From the NCBI GenBank assembly GCA_947586055.1, contig CANPXL010000006.1, forward strand, positions 1 through 64,000: a stretch of DNA of 64,000 bases. The letters run 5' to 3'. Position 1 is the first letter of the stretch, and each line of letters opens with the position of its first letter. Of the stretch, positions 26,042 to 35,182 are shown one piece after another. Position numbers and translations under genes: made by a program. The notes under the pieces were generated by a model that did not search any database, was not told where the DNA came from, and saw only the letters and a program-made list of their open reading frames with translations. Source of the stretch: an uncultured Acetatifactor sp. Its GTDB lineage: Bacteria > Bacillota > Clostridia > Lachnospirales > Lachnospiraceae.

Positions 26042-27861
26042 CCGCAGAGAGCGACAGGGAAAGGCAGAGTATGAAAAGGAGTCTTTTGAGGGAAAAACGA
26101 GCCGAGTTTTTTGCGAAGATGGCCGGGAAGCGGAGCGGACATACAGACCCGGGAGTGGAACAGACCGCCGCATCCGGCGGATCTGTCGGGAAAGAAGAGC
26201 CGTCCCCATCCTCCCGGAAGGACGCCGAGCGGATCCGGTGTCCCAAGTGCGGCAAGATGGTGGAGAAAGCGCGCGTGGTACGGAGAAAGTATGTCTGTTA
26301 CGAATGCGACGGCTATTTCCGGGTGAAGGTTCCGAACCGGATCAGGATGGTGGCGGATCCGAACACTTTTGAACCGTGGTTTACGGATCTGCCCGTGCAC
26401 AATCCGCTCGACTACGAAGGGTACGAGGAAAAGCTGAAGGAGACAAGGGAAAAGACCGGGCTGGACGAAGCCGTCGCCGTGGGGCGCTGCAAGGTGTTCG
26501 GCGAAGACATCGTTCTGGGAATCTGCGATTCCCGGTTCCTGATGGCAAGCATGGGACAGGCGGTGGGGGAGAAGATCACCTCCGCTTTGGAACGGGCTGT
26601 GGAGTTAAGGCTTCCGGTCTTTCTGTTCTGCTGTTCCGGGGGCGCCAGAATGCAGGAGGGGATCGTGTCTCTGATGCAGATGGCGAAAACCGCTGCGGCC
26701 ATTCAGAAGCTGGGCGAAGCGGGACTTTTGTACTGCACCGTGCTGACGGATCCCACCACAGGCGGCGTCACGGCCAGCTTTGCCATGCTGGGGGATGTGA
26801 TCATGGCGGAGCCGGGGGCCCTGATCGGTTTTGCAGGGCCGAGGGTCATCAGGCAGACCATCGGACAGGAACTGCCGGAGGGGTTCCAGACGGCGGAGTT
26901 CCTGCTGGAGCACGGGATCATCGACGGTATTGTCAGAAGAGAAACGCTGAAAAAGACAATCTATTTTCTGGTGAAGGCTCATCAGGGAAAGGAAGGGCAG
27001 TACGCGGCGTTCACCCCCGGGAAGGAGTTTCATTTTGTGCCAAGTGAAATCTTAAGGGAGCAGTCCTGGATGGTGCGGCCGAAGAACGCATGGGAAAAGG
27101 TAAAGACCGTGCGCAGAGCGCAGCGGCCCTCCGCCCTGGACTACATGCAGTATCTTTTCGATTATTTTGTGGAGGCCCACGGCGACCGGGCCTTTCGTGA
27201 CGATCCTGCCATCGTGGGCGGGATTGCCTTTCTGGACGGCCAGCCTGTGACTGTGATCGCGGATCACAAGGGAAAGAATATCAGGGAATGTCAGGAGCGA
27301 AATTTCGGTATGCCCATGCCGGAAGGATACCGGAAGGCGCTGCGGCTGATGAAGCAGGCGGAAAAGTTTCACCGTCCCGTCATCAGCTTTGTAAACACAC
27401 CCGGAGCCTTCTGCGGGATCGAAGCCGAGGAGAGAGGGCAGGGGGAAGCCATCGCGAGGAATCTGCGGGAGATGGCGGCGCTGAAGGTGCCCGTGCTCTG
27501 TATTTTTATCGGAGAGGGCGGCAGCGGCGGCGCGCTGGCGACGGCGGTGGGAAATCAGGTATGGATGCTGGAAAACGCAACTTATTCCATCCTTTCGCCC
27601 GAGGGATTTGCCTCGATCCTCTGGAAGGATTCCTCCAGAGCGAAGGAAGCCAGTGAAGTCATGCATCTGACGGCTCAGGATTTAAAGAAACTGCATGTGA
27701 TCGAGAAGATCATTCCGGAGTTCGGCGGTGCGGACGACGACACGGTGGAAGCCATCGGAAATTACATGAAGGAGCAGATCCGGAATTTTCTGTCGGAATA
27801 TCAGGGGATGTCCGGTCAGGAGATCGCCGAACAGAGATACCGTCGGTTCCGGAAGTTCTGA
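26038..27861 (+). CDS. accDA: Fused acetyl-CoA carboxylase carboxyltransferase (beta-alpha)
   Basis: Transfers CO2 from carboxybiotin to acetyl-CoA, giving malonyl-CoA. Usually two proteins, here one of 607 residues. Residues about 75-340 are AccD: zinc ribbon CPKCGK and CYEC, then [10 protein letters not shown] and [13 protein letters not shown]. Residues about 345-600 are Acc[28 protein letters not shown] and [10 protein letters not shown]. No stop or frame break lies between. ATG 26038 overlaps the fabZ stop; ATG 26071 is an alternative. Partners AccB and AccC are not encoded in the window. Confidence 0.93.
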   Translation: MTAESDRERQSMKRSLLREKRAEFFAKMAGKRSGHTDPGVEQTAASGGSVGKEEPSPSSRKDAERIRCPKCGKMVEKARVVRRKYVCYECDGYFRVKVPNRIRMVADPNTFEPWFTDLPVHNPLDYEGYEEKLKETREKTGLDEAVAVGRCKVFGEDIVLGICDSRFLMASMGQAVGEKITSALERAVELRLPVFLFCCSGGARMQEGIVSLMQMAKTAAAIQKLGEAGLLYCTVLTDPTTGGVTASFAMLGDVIMAEPGALIGFAGPRVIRQTIGQELPEGFQTAEFLLEHGIIDGIVRRETLKKTIYFLVKAHQGKEGQYAAFTPGKEFHFVPSEILREQSWMVRPKNAWEKVKTVRRAQRPSALDYMQYLFDYFVEAHGDRAFRDDPAIVGGIAFLDGQPVTVIADHKGKNIRECQERNFGMPMPEGYRKALRLMKQAEKFHRPVISFVNTPGAFCGIEAEERGQGEAIARNLREMAALKVPVLCIFIGEGGSGGALATAVGNQVWMLENATYSILSPEGFASILWKDSSRAKEASEVMHLTAQDLKKLHVIEKIIPEFGGADDDTVEAIGNYMKEQIRNFLSEYQGMSGQEIAEQRYRRFRKF

Positions 27862-27906
27862 TTTCGGAGACGGGACGGTCTTGCGGACTGCGCCGCAGCC
27901 TGGCGC

Positions 27907-27945
27907 GGGGACAGGGATCCTGCCCCGGAGCCGGCCTGCGGCCGG
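27907..27945 (+). promoter_or_regulatory. Two hairpins before fabH
   Basis: GGGG near 27907-27910 can pair with CCCC at 27923-27926 with an inner AGG/CCT, and CCGGCC (27931-27936) pairs with GGCCGG (27940-27945). The second stem touches the fabH ribosome site GGAAGGGAG (27944-27952), so it could tune fabH translation. Confidence 0.4.
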
Positions 27946-27957
27946 AAGGGAGTGGAT

Positions 27958-28923
27958 ATGTCGATACGGATTATGGGAACAGGCAGCGCGCTGCCGGAGA
28001 AAACAGTGAGCAACCGTGATCTGACGATGCTGGTGGATACGTCCGACGAGTGGATCAGGGAGAGGACGGGGATCGCGCAAAGGCACATCTCCACGGGGGA
28101 GACGCTGGTTTCCCTGACGGCGGAGGCCTGTGCAGGGGCACTAGAAAATGCGGGGAAGAGCGCGGAGCAGGTGGAACTTCTGCTGGTCGCCACCTGCAGC
28201 CCGGAGCGCGGCATCCCCTGCGTGGCCTGCCAGGTGCAGGATGCGCTGGGCGCAAAGAACGCCGTTGCCTTCGATCTCAACGCGGCCTGCTCCGGATTTC
28301 TCTTTGCATTGCATACGGCCTACGCTTATGTGCAGGCAGGCGTCTGCCGGAACGCTCTTGTGGCGGGCGGAGAAGTGCTCTCCAAGATGGTGGACTGGAC
28401 GGACCGGGGAACCTGCATCCTTTTCGGAGACGGCGCGGGAGCCGTTTTTGTGGAGAAAAGCCCAACCGGCGGGATTCTGGGATTTGTGCAGCATTCCGAC
28501 GGCGCCCGGGGCGATGTGCTGAAATGCGACGGAAGGGCGCTGAAAAATCCTTATGTGAATCTGCCCATGGAGACAGAGTTTGTGCGGATGGACGGCAGGG
28601 AGGTTTTTTCCTTCGCGGTGCGTCAGGTCCCGGCCTGCATTCAGGAGGTGCTTACAAAAACCGGCGTCAGGACGGAGGAAGTCGATCTCTTTGTGCTGCA
28701 TCAGGCCAACAGGCGGATTCTCGAGACCATCGCGAAACGGCTGGCAGTGGATTTGGAGCGTTTTCCCATGAATCTGGACCGTGTGGGAAACATGTCTTCG
28801 GCCTCGATACCGGTGCTTCTGGATGAACTGAACCGGGCGGGGCGCCTGAAACGGGGCGGCAGGATTGTGCTCGCCGGGTTCGGCGCGGGACTTACCTACG
28901 GCGCGTGTCTGCTGGAGTGGTAG
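27958..28923 (+). CDS. fabH: Beta-ketoacyl-ACP synthase III
   Basis: Starts fatty-acid synthesis by condensing acetyl- or branched acyl-CoA with malonyl-ACP. Catalytic residues are Cys111 (NAACSGFLFAL), His in VLHQANRRI and Asn in RVGNMSSAS. Length 321. ATG 27958 follows GGAAGGGAG; the in-frame GTG 27952 overlaps that site. fabH is usually first in Firmicute fab operons, but here it is last of the enzymes. Confidence 0.96.
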   Translation: MSIRIMGTGSALPEKTVSNRDLTMLVDTSDEWIRERTGIAQRHISTGETLVSLTAEACAGALENAGKSAEQVELLLVATCSPERGIPCVACQVQDALGAKNAVAFDLNAACSGFLFALHTAYAYVQAGVCRNALVAGGEVLSKMVDWTDRGTCILFGDGAGAVFVEKSPTGGILGFVQHSDGARGDVLKCDGRALKNPYVNLPMETEFVRMDGREVFSFAVRQVPACIQEVLTKTGVRTEEVDLFVLHQANRRILETIAKRLAVDLERFPMNLDRVGNMSSASIPVLLDELNRAGRLKRGGRIVLAGFGAGLTYGACLLEW

Positions 28924-28982
28924 GCGAAGCGTGCCGGGACCGTGCGCGAAAGGGGGCCGGATCCGAAAATACCGAATGGTGA

Positions 28983-29015
28983 TTGACATTTTGAAAAAAA
29001 TTGGTAAATTATAAT
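28983..29015 (+). promoter_or_regulatory. Possible promoter of the fabT-like gene
   Basis: TTGACA at 28983-28988 is followed by TAAATT (29005-29010, 16-bp spacer) and TATAAT (29010-29015, 21-bp spacer). Either gives an imperfect sigma-A promoter. The stretch includes TTTTGAAAA, at best one half of a FabT-type dyad. Confidence 0.5.
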
Positions 29016-29036
29016 GTAAAAGGAAGGCAGAAAAGA

Positions 29037-29489
29037 ATGGGACGTGACACCAGGCGTTCCCTGAATGAGCTGCTGGTCAGTCTGTTCTATCATGTGATGG
29101 ACATGGAAGCCAGGGCAGTGCTCACGGAAGGGTACAGAGACATCAGCAATAACGACCTTCACATTATCGAGGCCATCGGGGTGGGGGAGCCGCGGAATAT
29201 GTCTGTGATCGCAAATATGCTCACCGTCACGGTGGGGACCCTGACTACAAATATGAACGGTCTGGAGAAGAAAGGGTACATCCGCCGGGAGCGGAGCGTG
29301 GAGGACAAGCGTGTGGTATATGCGACCCTGACGGAAAAGGGACGCAGGGCGTTTTACCATCACAGGGACTTTCACAAAAGAATGATCCGCGCCATCGTCA
29401 GAAACTTAAGTGAAGACGAAATGGAGATCTTATATCGGTGTCTTGTGAATCTCAACGGGTTTCTGGAGGCGGAGACCGGGACAAAATGA
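29037..29489 (+). CDS. fabT: MarR-family fatty-acid regulator (FabT-like)
   Basis: Winged helix regulator of 150 residues expected to repress the fab operon when acyl-ACP is plentiful. MarR features are NDLHIIEAIG, MSVIANMLTVTVGTLTTNMNGLEKKGYI (recognition helix) and RRERSVEDKRVVYATLTEKG (wing). Identity as FabT rests on its place beside fab genes and on the dyads before acpP. It comes after fabH, whereas in streptococci fabT is near the front. ATG 29037 follows AGGAAGG; the longer frame from 29001 overlaps the promoter. Confidence 0.85.
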   Translation: MGRDTRRSLNELLVSLFYHVMDMEARAVLTEGYRDISNNDLHIIEAIGVGEPRNMSVIANMLTVTVGTLTTNMNGLEKKGYIRRERSVEDKRVVYATLTEKGRRAFYHHRDFHKRMIRAIVRNLSEDEMEILYRCLVNLNGFLEAETGTK

Positions 29490-29508
29490 GGTGACATCAG
29501 GGAAATTT

Positions 29509-31068
29509 ATGGGAGATGCAGAGAGAAAGAGCGGAAAAAGGATTAATATAAAAACGGTGGCGTACGGCCGGACTGCTATGATCCTGCTGGGATTTCTGGC
29601 CCAGCTGGCCCTGCTGGTGGTGGGATATTATCTGCTGAGCAGCTACAGTATCTGGTTTTACGGCCTTTTTCTGCTGATCAGCGCCGTGGCGCTGTTCAAC
29701 ATCTACAGCACAAGGGGAAATCCGGACATGAAACTGGCATGGATGTTCCCCATTGCCATTTTTCCGATCTTCGGGTCCATTGTCTATGTAACGATCATCC
29801 TGCAGCCCAGAAGCAAGGCGATCTACAGCAAGCTTCAGGGACTCTCAAAATATACCCGTCAGCATGTGCATCCCGACAGGGACGCGTGGGACCGGCTTCG
29901 GACAGATAATCCTCTGATGGGACAGTTCTGTCACTATCTTTGGAAATACGACTGCAGTCCGGTGTACGAAAACACGCAGGTAAAATATTATCCACTGGGA
30001 GACGGTCAGTTTCCGGACATGGTGGAGGCTCTGATGCAGGCGGAAAAATATATCTTCATGGAATTTTTTATCGTCAGCGAAGGGCGCATGTGGGACACCA
30101 TTCTGGAAGTCCTGAAACAGAAGGTCAGGCAGGGAGTTGAGGTCCGGTTTATGTACGACGGCACCTGCGCTCTGTGGTATCTTCCCAGAAATTATCCGCA
30201 GACCCTGGAAAAGGAAGGCATCCGATGCAGGATGTTTTCGCCGGTGCGATTCCTCTTTTCACCCCATTTTAACAATCGGGATCACAGAAAGATCGTGGTT
30301 GTGGACGGGAAGGTGGCCTTCACGGGAGGGATCAACCTTGCAGATGAATATATCAACGAGAAGCAGCGGTTTGGCCATTGGAAGGACGCCGGAATCAGAC
30401 TGACCGGAGACGCGGTGGTACGGTTCACCTATATGTTCCTTGAACTGTGGAATCTGTCGGAGAGAAAGGAAGACAACTATTGCGCCTATGAGCGCCCGGA
30501 CTGCATTTCCGCGCCCAACGACGGGTATGTCATCCCTTACAGCGTGTGCCCTTTGGGACCGGAGCGGGTGGGAGAGCGCGTCTATCTGGACGTGATCAAC
30601 ACCGCCCACACTTACGTTCATATCATGACGCCTTATCTGATACCGGATCATCAGATGCTGACGGCTTTGTCCCATGCGGCCAAACGGGGTGTGGAAGTCA
30701 TTATCATCATGCCCCATGTACCGGATAAAAAGTATGCGTTTGTTCTCGCAAAGACATATTACAACGAACTTCTGGAGGCCGGGGTGAGGATCTGCGAGTA
30801 TGAACCCGGATTTGTCCACGCGAAGGCGTTTGTCTCCGACGGGGAAAAAGCGGTGATCGGAACCGTAAATCTGGATTACCGCAGCCTTTATCATCACTAT
30901 GAGTGCGGCGTTATTCTCTACAAAAATTCCCAGGTGGCGGAAGTGGAGAAAGACATGCAGGAAACCCTGAAGCAGTCTCTGGAGATGTCGGTGGACGACT
31001 ACAGGAGACAGCGTCTCGGGGACAGGATCCTGGGAAGGATCATGAGGATCATCGCGCCGATGATGTGA
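29509..31068 (+). CDS. cls: Cardiolipin synthase
   Basis: Membrane phospholipase D-family enzyme that condenses two phosphatidylglycerols. Two N-terminal membrane helices (about residues 20-70) precede two HKD motifs, HRKIVVVDG and HAKAFVSDG. Length about 519. ATG 29509 has AGGGA upstream and is preferred to GTG 29491, which touches the fabT stop. The close spacing suggests cotranscription with fabT, linking lipid headgroup and acyl-chain control. Confidence 0.93.
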   Translation: MGDAERKSGKRINIKTVAYGRTAMILLGFLAQLALLVVGYYLLSSYSIWFYGLFLLISAVALFNIYSTRGNPDMKLAWMFPIAIFPIFGSIVYVTIILQPRSKAIYSKLQGLSKYTRQHVHPDRDAWDRLRTDNPLMGQFCHYLWKYDCSPVYENTQVKYYPLGDGQFPDMVEALMQAEKYIFMEFFIVSEGRMWDTILEVLKQKVRQGVEVRFMYDGTCALWYLPRNYPQTLEKEGIRCRMFSPVRFLFSPHFNNRDHRKIVVVDGKVAFTGGINLADEYINEKQRFGHWKDAGIRLTGDAVVRFTYMFLELWNLSERKEDNYCAYERPDCISAPNDGYVIPYSVCPLGPERVGERVYLDVINTAHTYVHIMTPYLIPDHQMLTALSHAAKRGVEVIIIMPHVPDKKYAFVLAKTYYNELLEAGVRICEYEPGFVHAKAFVSDGEKAVIGTVNLDYRSLYHHYECGVILYKNSQVAEVEKDMQETLKQSLEMSVDDYRRQRLGDRILGRIMRIIAPMM

Positions 31069-31193
31069 CGGGCCTTGAGTTCCTTTTCTTCCCTGCGCGG
31101 GAGCGGCGTCCCGGCCGTATTTTCCTCAGGAAACGATTTTTGGAGACGACAGCGCTGTCTCCGGCGGCGCTGTATGACAGATGGATGGTGGCA

Positions 31194-32225
31194 ATGAAAG
31201 AGAGACAGCATTTTCTTGATGTGCTCCGGGTGGCCGCAGCCTGTGCGGTGGTGCTGATGCATACGGTGACGGCGGTCACGGACAACATGGACATGAGCCT
31301 GTACCCGGCGGCGCAGAAACTATTTCCCGCGGTCAGGGATCTGGTCTCCTGGTGTGTGCCCGTCTTTATCCTGATATCGGGCTATCTCTTCCTGCGCCCG
31401 GACAGGAACCTTACGTTCGGCCGGATGGTCACAAAATACTGCAGGCGGATCGTGCTGGCCCTGTTTCTGTTTGGCGTGCCTTACTCGTGGGTCGAGCTGG
31501 CCGTTACGGAGGGCGGGTTCCGGACCGGAATGCTCTGGCAGGGGATCGTGAATGTGCTGAGACGGCAGTCCTGGGCGCATATGTGGTATCTGTATCTGAT
31601 CCTGTTTCTGTACCTTCTGACGCCGGCTATCCGATGGATGCTGGAGCGCGTCCCGAAGACGGCGTTGTATGCGCTGGCCGCTGCGCTGCTTTTCGGAAGC
31701 AGTATCCTTCCCTTTATCTGTCAGCTGCGTGGGATTCCCCAGACGTCCGCCCAGACGGCGGCGGGAGAACTGATTTATCTCTTCTATTATCTGTGCGGGT
31801 ATTTCTTTGCCTGCAGTGAAAAACGCCGCAGGGGTCTGCGGTCGTTTCTTATCTGTTTTTCGGCGCTGCTCGGGGTCTGCGCCGCGATCCTGCGGTTTCA
31901 GGGATTTCCGGTGCAGATGGCCTACAATTACCCGTTTACGGTGCTGCTCTCCCTGTGTCTGTTTGGCGCGGGTCTTGCCTGGGAGAGGGACGGCCGTCCT
32001 CCGAAACATGCCGCCTTCTGGGCCGGAGCCGGAAAGCTCTGCTTCGGCGTATATCTGATCCATCCTGTCTTTATCAATCTTGCCTATAAATATTTTAAGG
32101 TGTCGCCGCTGACCTTGTGGGGCGGCGCGTCTCTGCCCCTGTTTTATGGGGCGGTGCTTGCGGTTTCTTTCGGCGGCGCGTGGCTGCTGCGCAGAATCCC
32201 GATCCTGCGCAGGTATGTCCTTTAG
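31194..32225 (+). CDS. Acyltransferase family 3 membrane protein
   Basis: Polytopic acyltransferase (OatA/WecH/NodX superfamily) that O-acylates a sugar or wall polymer. It starts ERQHFLDVLRVAAACAVVLMHT, with the conserved Arg and His, and has about ten membrane helices, ending in a basic loop RRIPILRRYVL. ATG 31194 or ATG 31185 may be the start; neither has a strong ribosome site. The stop overlaps the convergent methyltransferase gene by four bases. No lysozyme-like or SGNH domain is fused. Confidence 0.85.
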   Translation: MKERQHFLDVLRVAAACAVVLMHTVTAVTDNMDMSLYPAAQKLFPAVRDLVSWCVPVFILISGYLFLRPDRNLTFGRMVTKYCRRIVLALFLFGVPYSWVELAVTEGGFRTGMLWQGIVNVLRRQSWAHMWYLYLILFLYLLTPAIRWMLERVPKTALYALAAALLFGSSILPFICQLRGIPQTSAQTAAGELIYLFYYLCGYFFACSEKRRRGLRSFLICFSALLGVCAAILRFQGFPVQMAYNYPFTVLLSLCLFGAGLAWERDGRPPKHAAFWAGAGKLCFGVYLIHPVFINLAYKYFKVSPLTLWGGASLPLFYGAVLAVSFGGAWLLRRIPILRRYVL

Positions 32226-33130
32226 ATCCGGCCGCCTTCTCTCTGCCAGCGTCCGGCGGCGCCGCAGGGCAGTATAAGACCGCTTTCCGTCACGGGAAGA
32301 CCGATCTCGCCGGCGCTTACGCATCCGCCGAAACGCCGGGCAACGGTTTTGTTCAGCAGATAGGAAAGCACGGCGGGCTGAAGGCCTGTGGTGTAGGAGC
32401 TGATCAGAAAAAACAGCGGCTCGTCGGAGAGAAGCTGTGTCGCCAGCCCGATCAGGGACCATAAGTTATCCTCTATTTTCCAGATTTCCCCCTTTGGCCC
32501 CCTGCCGTAGGAAGGGGGATCCATGATGATGCCGTCGTATTGATTTCCCCGGCGGATCTCACGCTCCACAAACTTTATGCAGTCGTCCACCAGCCAGCGG
32601 ACGGGCGCCTGGGCGAGACCGGACGTCTGAGCGTTTTCCTTTGCCCAGTTCACCATTCCCTTGGAAGCGTCCACATGGGTGACGGCCGCTCCGGCGGCTG
32701 CCGCGGCCAGAGTTGCCGCCCCCGTATAGGCGAAGAGGTTCAGAACTTTGACCGGCCTGTCTGCCGGGCGTTTTGCGTTTTGGATCTTTTCGGAAAACCA
32801 GTCCCAGTTGGCGGCCTGCTCCGGGAAAAGCCCGGTATGTTTAAAGCTGAACGGTTTGAGACGAAACGTGAGGGGGTGTTCTCCGGCGCATTTTAAACGG
32901 TAGGAGACGCTCCAGACGTCCGGCAGGTCAAAAAATTCCCATTCTCCGCCGCCGCTTGCGCTGCGGTGGTAATGGCCGTTTCTCTTTTTCCATCCCCGGT
33001 GATTTCTGGGGGTATTCCAGATGATCTGGGGATCCGGCCGTATCAGGATATAATCTCCCCAGCGCTCCAGCTTTTCTCCGCCGGAGGCATCGAGCACTTC
33101 ATAATCGTTCCAGTTGTCTGCCGTCCACAT
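32222..33130 (-). CDS. Class I SAM-dependent methyltransferase (RlmI/RlmK-like)
   Basis: Predicted RNA or small-molecule methyltransferase of 302 residues. The Rossmann core shows VLNLFAYTGAATLAAAAAGA (SAM loop), VDASKGMVNWAKEN (acidic ribose-binding loop), VDDCIKFV and DPPSYGRG (catalytic loop as in rRNA m5C/m2G enzymes). The N-terminal 120 residues form a separate beta-rich module. ATG 33130 has AAAGGAGGAG 5 bases upstream. The frame is open far beyond this start but without a ribosome site. It converges on the acyltransferase. Confidence 0.87.
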   Translation of the reverse strand: MWTADNWNDYEVLDASGGEKLERWGDYILIRPDPQIIWNTPRNHRGWKKRNGHYHRSASGGGEWEFFDLPDVWSVSYRLKCAGEHPLTFRLKPFSFKHTGLFPEQAANWDWFSEKIQNAKRPADRPVKVLNLFAYTGAATLAAAAAGAAVTHVDASKGMVNWAKENAQTSGLAQAPVRWLVDDCIKFVEREIRRGNQYDGIIMDPPSYGRGPKGEIWKIEDNLWSLIGLATQLLSDEPLFFLISSYTTGLQPAVLSYLLNKTVARRFGGCVSAGEIGLPVTESGLILPCGAAGRWQREGGRI

Positions 33131-33285
33131 GGCGGCTCCTCCTTTCGCTGTGGGGTTTTCGGCCCGGCGCCCCGCGCCGCCGAAAACGGTTCTCTGGGAA
33201 CAGTTTATCACAGTTTCCGTAATCTGACCAGAGGGGATCACGCCGGTTTCCGATCGGGAATCCGCGCGGAATTCTTTCCTTTTTA

Positions 33286-33314
33286 TTGTGTTTTTAGCAT
33301 CTCGGTAGTATAAT
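33286..33314 (+). promoter_or_regulatory. Promoter of the esterase pair
   Basis: TTGTGT at 33286-33291, 17-bp spacer, TATAAT at 33309-33314, 66 bp before the first esterase ATG, in the 249-bp divergent gap. Confidence 0.75.
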
Positions 33315-33379
33315 GAAAAAAAGCGTCGGGGCGTTCCGGTCAGGGAGCGGGACTGCCTTGCGCGGAACGGGGGGACAAT

Positions 33380-34273
33380 ATGAAATTTGTGAACGAAATG
33401 CCGGCGGCCATGCTGAAAGACACAAAAAACCGCGGAGAGGTGAGACGGTTTTCCTACGACTCCCGGACTTATGAGGAGAAGGACGACCGGGCGCTGCACA
33501 AAAACGCATGGATCTATCTGCCCTGCGGCTATGACGCCGCAAAACAGTACGATATCCTGTATCTCCTTCACGGCGGGGGCGTGAACGAGGACTGGTGGTT
33601 CCGGATGTTCCCCGATACGGTGACGATTCTGGACAATATGATGGAACAGGGGCTCTGCCGGCCCTGCATTATTGTCACGCCCACCTTTTACCGGGGCGGG
33701 GATGGGGATGATAACGCCGAGTACATAACCGAGCATTTCCACCATGAATTGCGAAAGGACCTGATCCCGGCGGTGGAGTCCGCATTTTCCACCTTCGCGG
33801 GAGGCGACGTCTCAGAGAAAAATCTGATCAGAACAAGGCGTCACCGGGCGTTCGCGGGTCTTTCTCTGGGTTCCATGACGACTTATCGCGCGGCGTTTTA
33901 CAATAATTTTGATCTGTTTTCCTGGTACGGTCCTTTTTCCGGCTGCTGCGGACCAAACGGCGACCGGGACGCGGAGGTGGAGCGGATTTGCAGGACCCTT
34001 TCCGACGGCGAAAGCAGAGGGCTTTTCCTGGATTATCTCTTCTGCTGCAACGGTGATAAGGATATCGCGTATGAGGAACACAAGTATATTATGGAACAGA
34101 CGCTGCAGGTTTGTCCGCAGCTTGTCCCGGGAAAAAATTACGACTTTTTCACCATACCGGGCGGGGTGCACGATATGAAGGCGTGGCAGCTCCATCTTTA
34201 TCATGCCCTGCAGATCTTTTTCCGGGATGCCGAATGCCGGGAGAAGGGAGAACAGAAGGAGGAAACACCATGA
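33380..34273 (+). CDS. CE1-type alpha/beta hydrolase esterase (first of two)
   Basis: Esterase_put/CE1-family hydrolase, 297 residues. Motifs are YDILYLLHGGGVNEDWWF (oxyanion region), GLSLGSMTTY (nucleophile Ser) and GGVHDMKAW (catalytic His). Such enzymes cleave feruloyl or acetyl esters from plant polysaccharides; no glycoside hydrolases lie nearby. No signal peptide, so it acts in the cytoplasm or on imported material. It overlaps the next esterase by four bases (ATGA). Confidence 0.87.
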   Translation: MKFVNEMPAAMLKDTKNRGEVRRFSYDSRTYEEKDDRALHKNAWIYLPCGYDAAKQYDILYLLHGGGVNEDWWFRMFPDTVTILDNMMEQGLCRPCIIVTPTFYRGGDGDDNAEYITEHFHHELRKDLIPAVESAFSTFAGGDVSEKNLIRTRRHRAFAGLSLGSMTTYRAAFYNNFDLFSWYGPFSGCCGPNGDRDAEVERICRTLSDGESRGLFLDYLFCCNGDKDIAYEEHKYIMEQTLQVCPQLVPGKNYDFFTIPGGVHDMKAWQLHLYHALQIFFRDAECREKGEQKEETP

Positions 34274-35091
34274 GAGAGATTCAGATCCAGAACGACTGCC
34301 CCATCGATGTCTATGAAGTGCGGGAGAACATGAAGTACGGCATTATTGAGCATCAGACCTACCGGTCCCGGACGACCGGGCTGGAAAGAGGGGTCAGTGT
34401 CCTGCTGCCCGGCGAGTACGATGAAACCGTAAAGTATCCCGTGATGTACCTGCTTCACGGCATCTTCGGAGACGAATACTCCCTCTCGGGCGACAGCAAC
34501 AACAGGCTTCTGGAGATCCTGGGGAATCTGGCGGTGACGGGTCAGGCAAGGGAGATGATCGTTGTGCTGCCCAATATGTACGCGACTTCGGATCCTGAGC
34601 AGAAACCTGCATTTAATAATGAAAGCGTCGCGCCGTACGACAACTTCATCAACGACCTTGTAAACGACCTGATCCCTTATATAGAACGGAACTATTCCGT
34701 GCTGACGGGGAGGGAAAACCGGGCCATTGCGGGATTTTCCATGGGCGGAAGAGAGACGCTGTTCATCGGGCTGAGCCGGCCGGATCTGTTTGCTTATGTG
34801 GGCGCCATCGCGCCCGCCCCGGGACTGACTCCCGGAAAAGACTGGGCCATGACCCATCCGGGCCAGCTTCGGGAAGAGCAGCTGACTTTTGCGGGAAAGG
34901 GGTATGAACCGGATGTCCTTATGATCTGCTGCGGCTCCCGGGACGGTACCGTTGGCAGCTTCCCCGAAAGCTATCACAGGATCTTCGAGAAGAACGGGGT
35001 ATCTCATATCTGGTACGAGGTTCCCGGCGCGGATCACGACGCGCAGGCCATCCGGAGCGGACTGTACAATTTTGCCCGTCTCATCTTCTGA
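34270..35091 (+). CDS. CE1-type alpha/beta hydrolase esterase (second of two)
   Basis: A paralogous hydrolase of 273 residues with YPVMYLLHGIFGDE, AGFSMGGRETL (Ser nucleophile) and GADHDAQA (His). RBS GAAGGAGGAAA before ATG 34270, which overlaps the previous stop. The pair shares the same layout and probably arose by duplication and then diverged. No signal peptide. Followed by a strong terminator. Confidence 0.87.
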   Translation: MREIQIQNDCPIDVYEVRENMKYGIIEHQTYRSRTTGLERGVSVLLPGEYDETVKYPVMYLLHGIFGDEYSLSGDSNNRLLEILGNLAVTGQAREMIVVLPNMYATSDPEQKPAFNNESVAPYDNFINDLVNDLIPYIERNYSVLTGRENRAIAGFSMGGRETLFIGLSRPDLFAYVGAIAPAPGLTPGKDWAMTHPGQLREEQLTFAGKGYEPDVLMICCGSRDGTVGSFPESYHRIFEKNGVSHIWYEVPGADHDAQAIRSGLYNFARLIF

Positions 35092-35138
35092 GATCTCTTC
35101 CCGGGACCGATTGTATGGAAAAAAATACAATTTTTTTA

Positions 35139-35165
35139 AAAAAGCCCTTGTCAAAAGGGCTTTTT
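35139..35165 (+). terminator. Terminator after the esterases
   Basis: AAAAAGCCCTT (35139-35149) pairs with AAGGGCTTTTT (35155-35165), loop GTCAA. It is also A/T symmetric, so it can act in both directions. It overlaps the -35 box of the ribosomal promoter. Confidence 0.9.
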
Positions 35166-35176
35166 GCATGTATACT
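35148..35176 (+). promoter_or_regulatory. Promoter of the S10 superoperon, embedded in the terminator
   Basis: TTGTCA at 35148-35153 (in the terminator stem and loop), 17-bp spacer, TATACT at 35171-35176. The start would be near 35183, giving a leader of about 260 nt. Confidence 0.7.
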
Positions 35177-35182
35177 AGTCAA

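Noticed and set aside
30903-31193. Upstream extension of the acyltransferase frame
   Set aside because: It overlaps cls out of frame and shows no acyltransferase sequence; homology starts at ERQHFLDVLRV.
33131-33745. N-terminal extension of the methyltransferase frame
   Set aside because: The frame is open to 33745, but that part is antisense to the esterase gene and its promoter. ATG 33130 has an excellent ribosome site.
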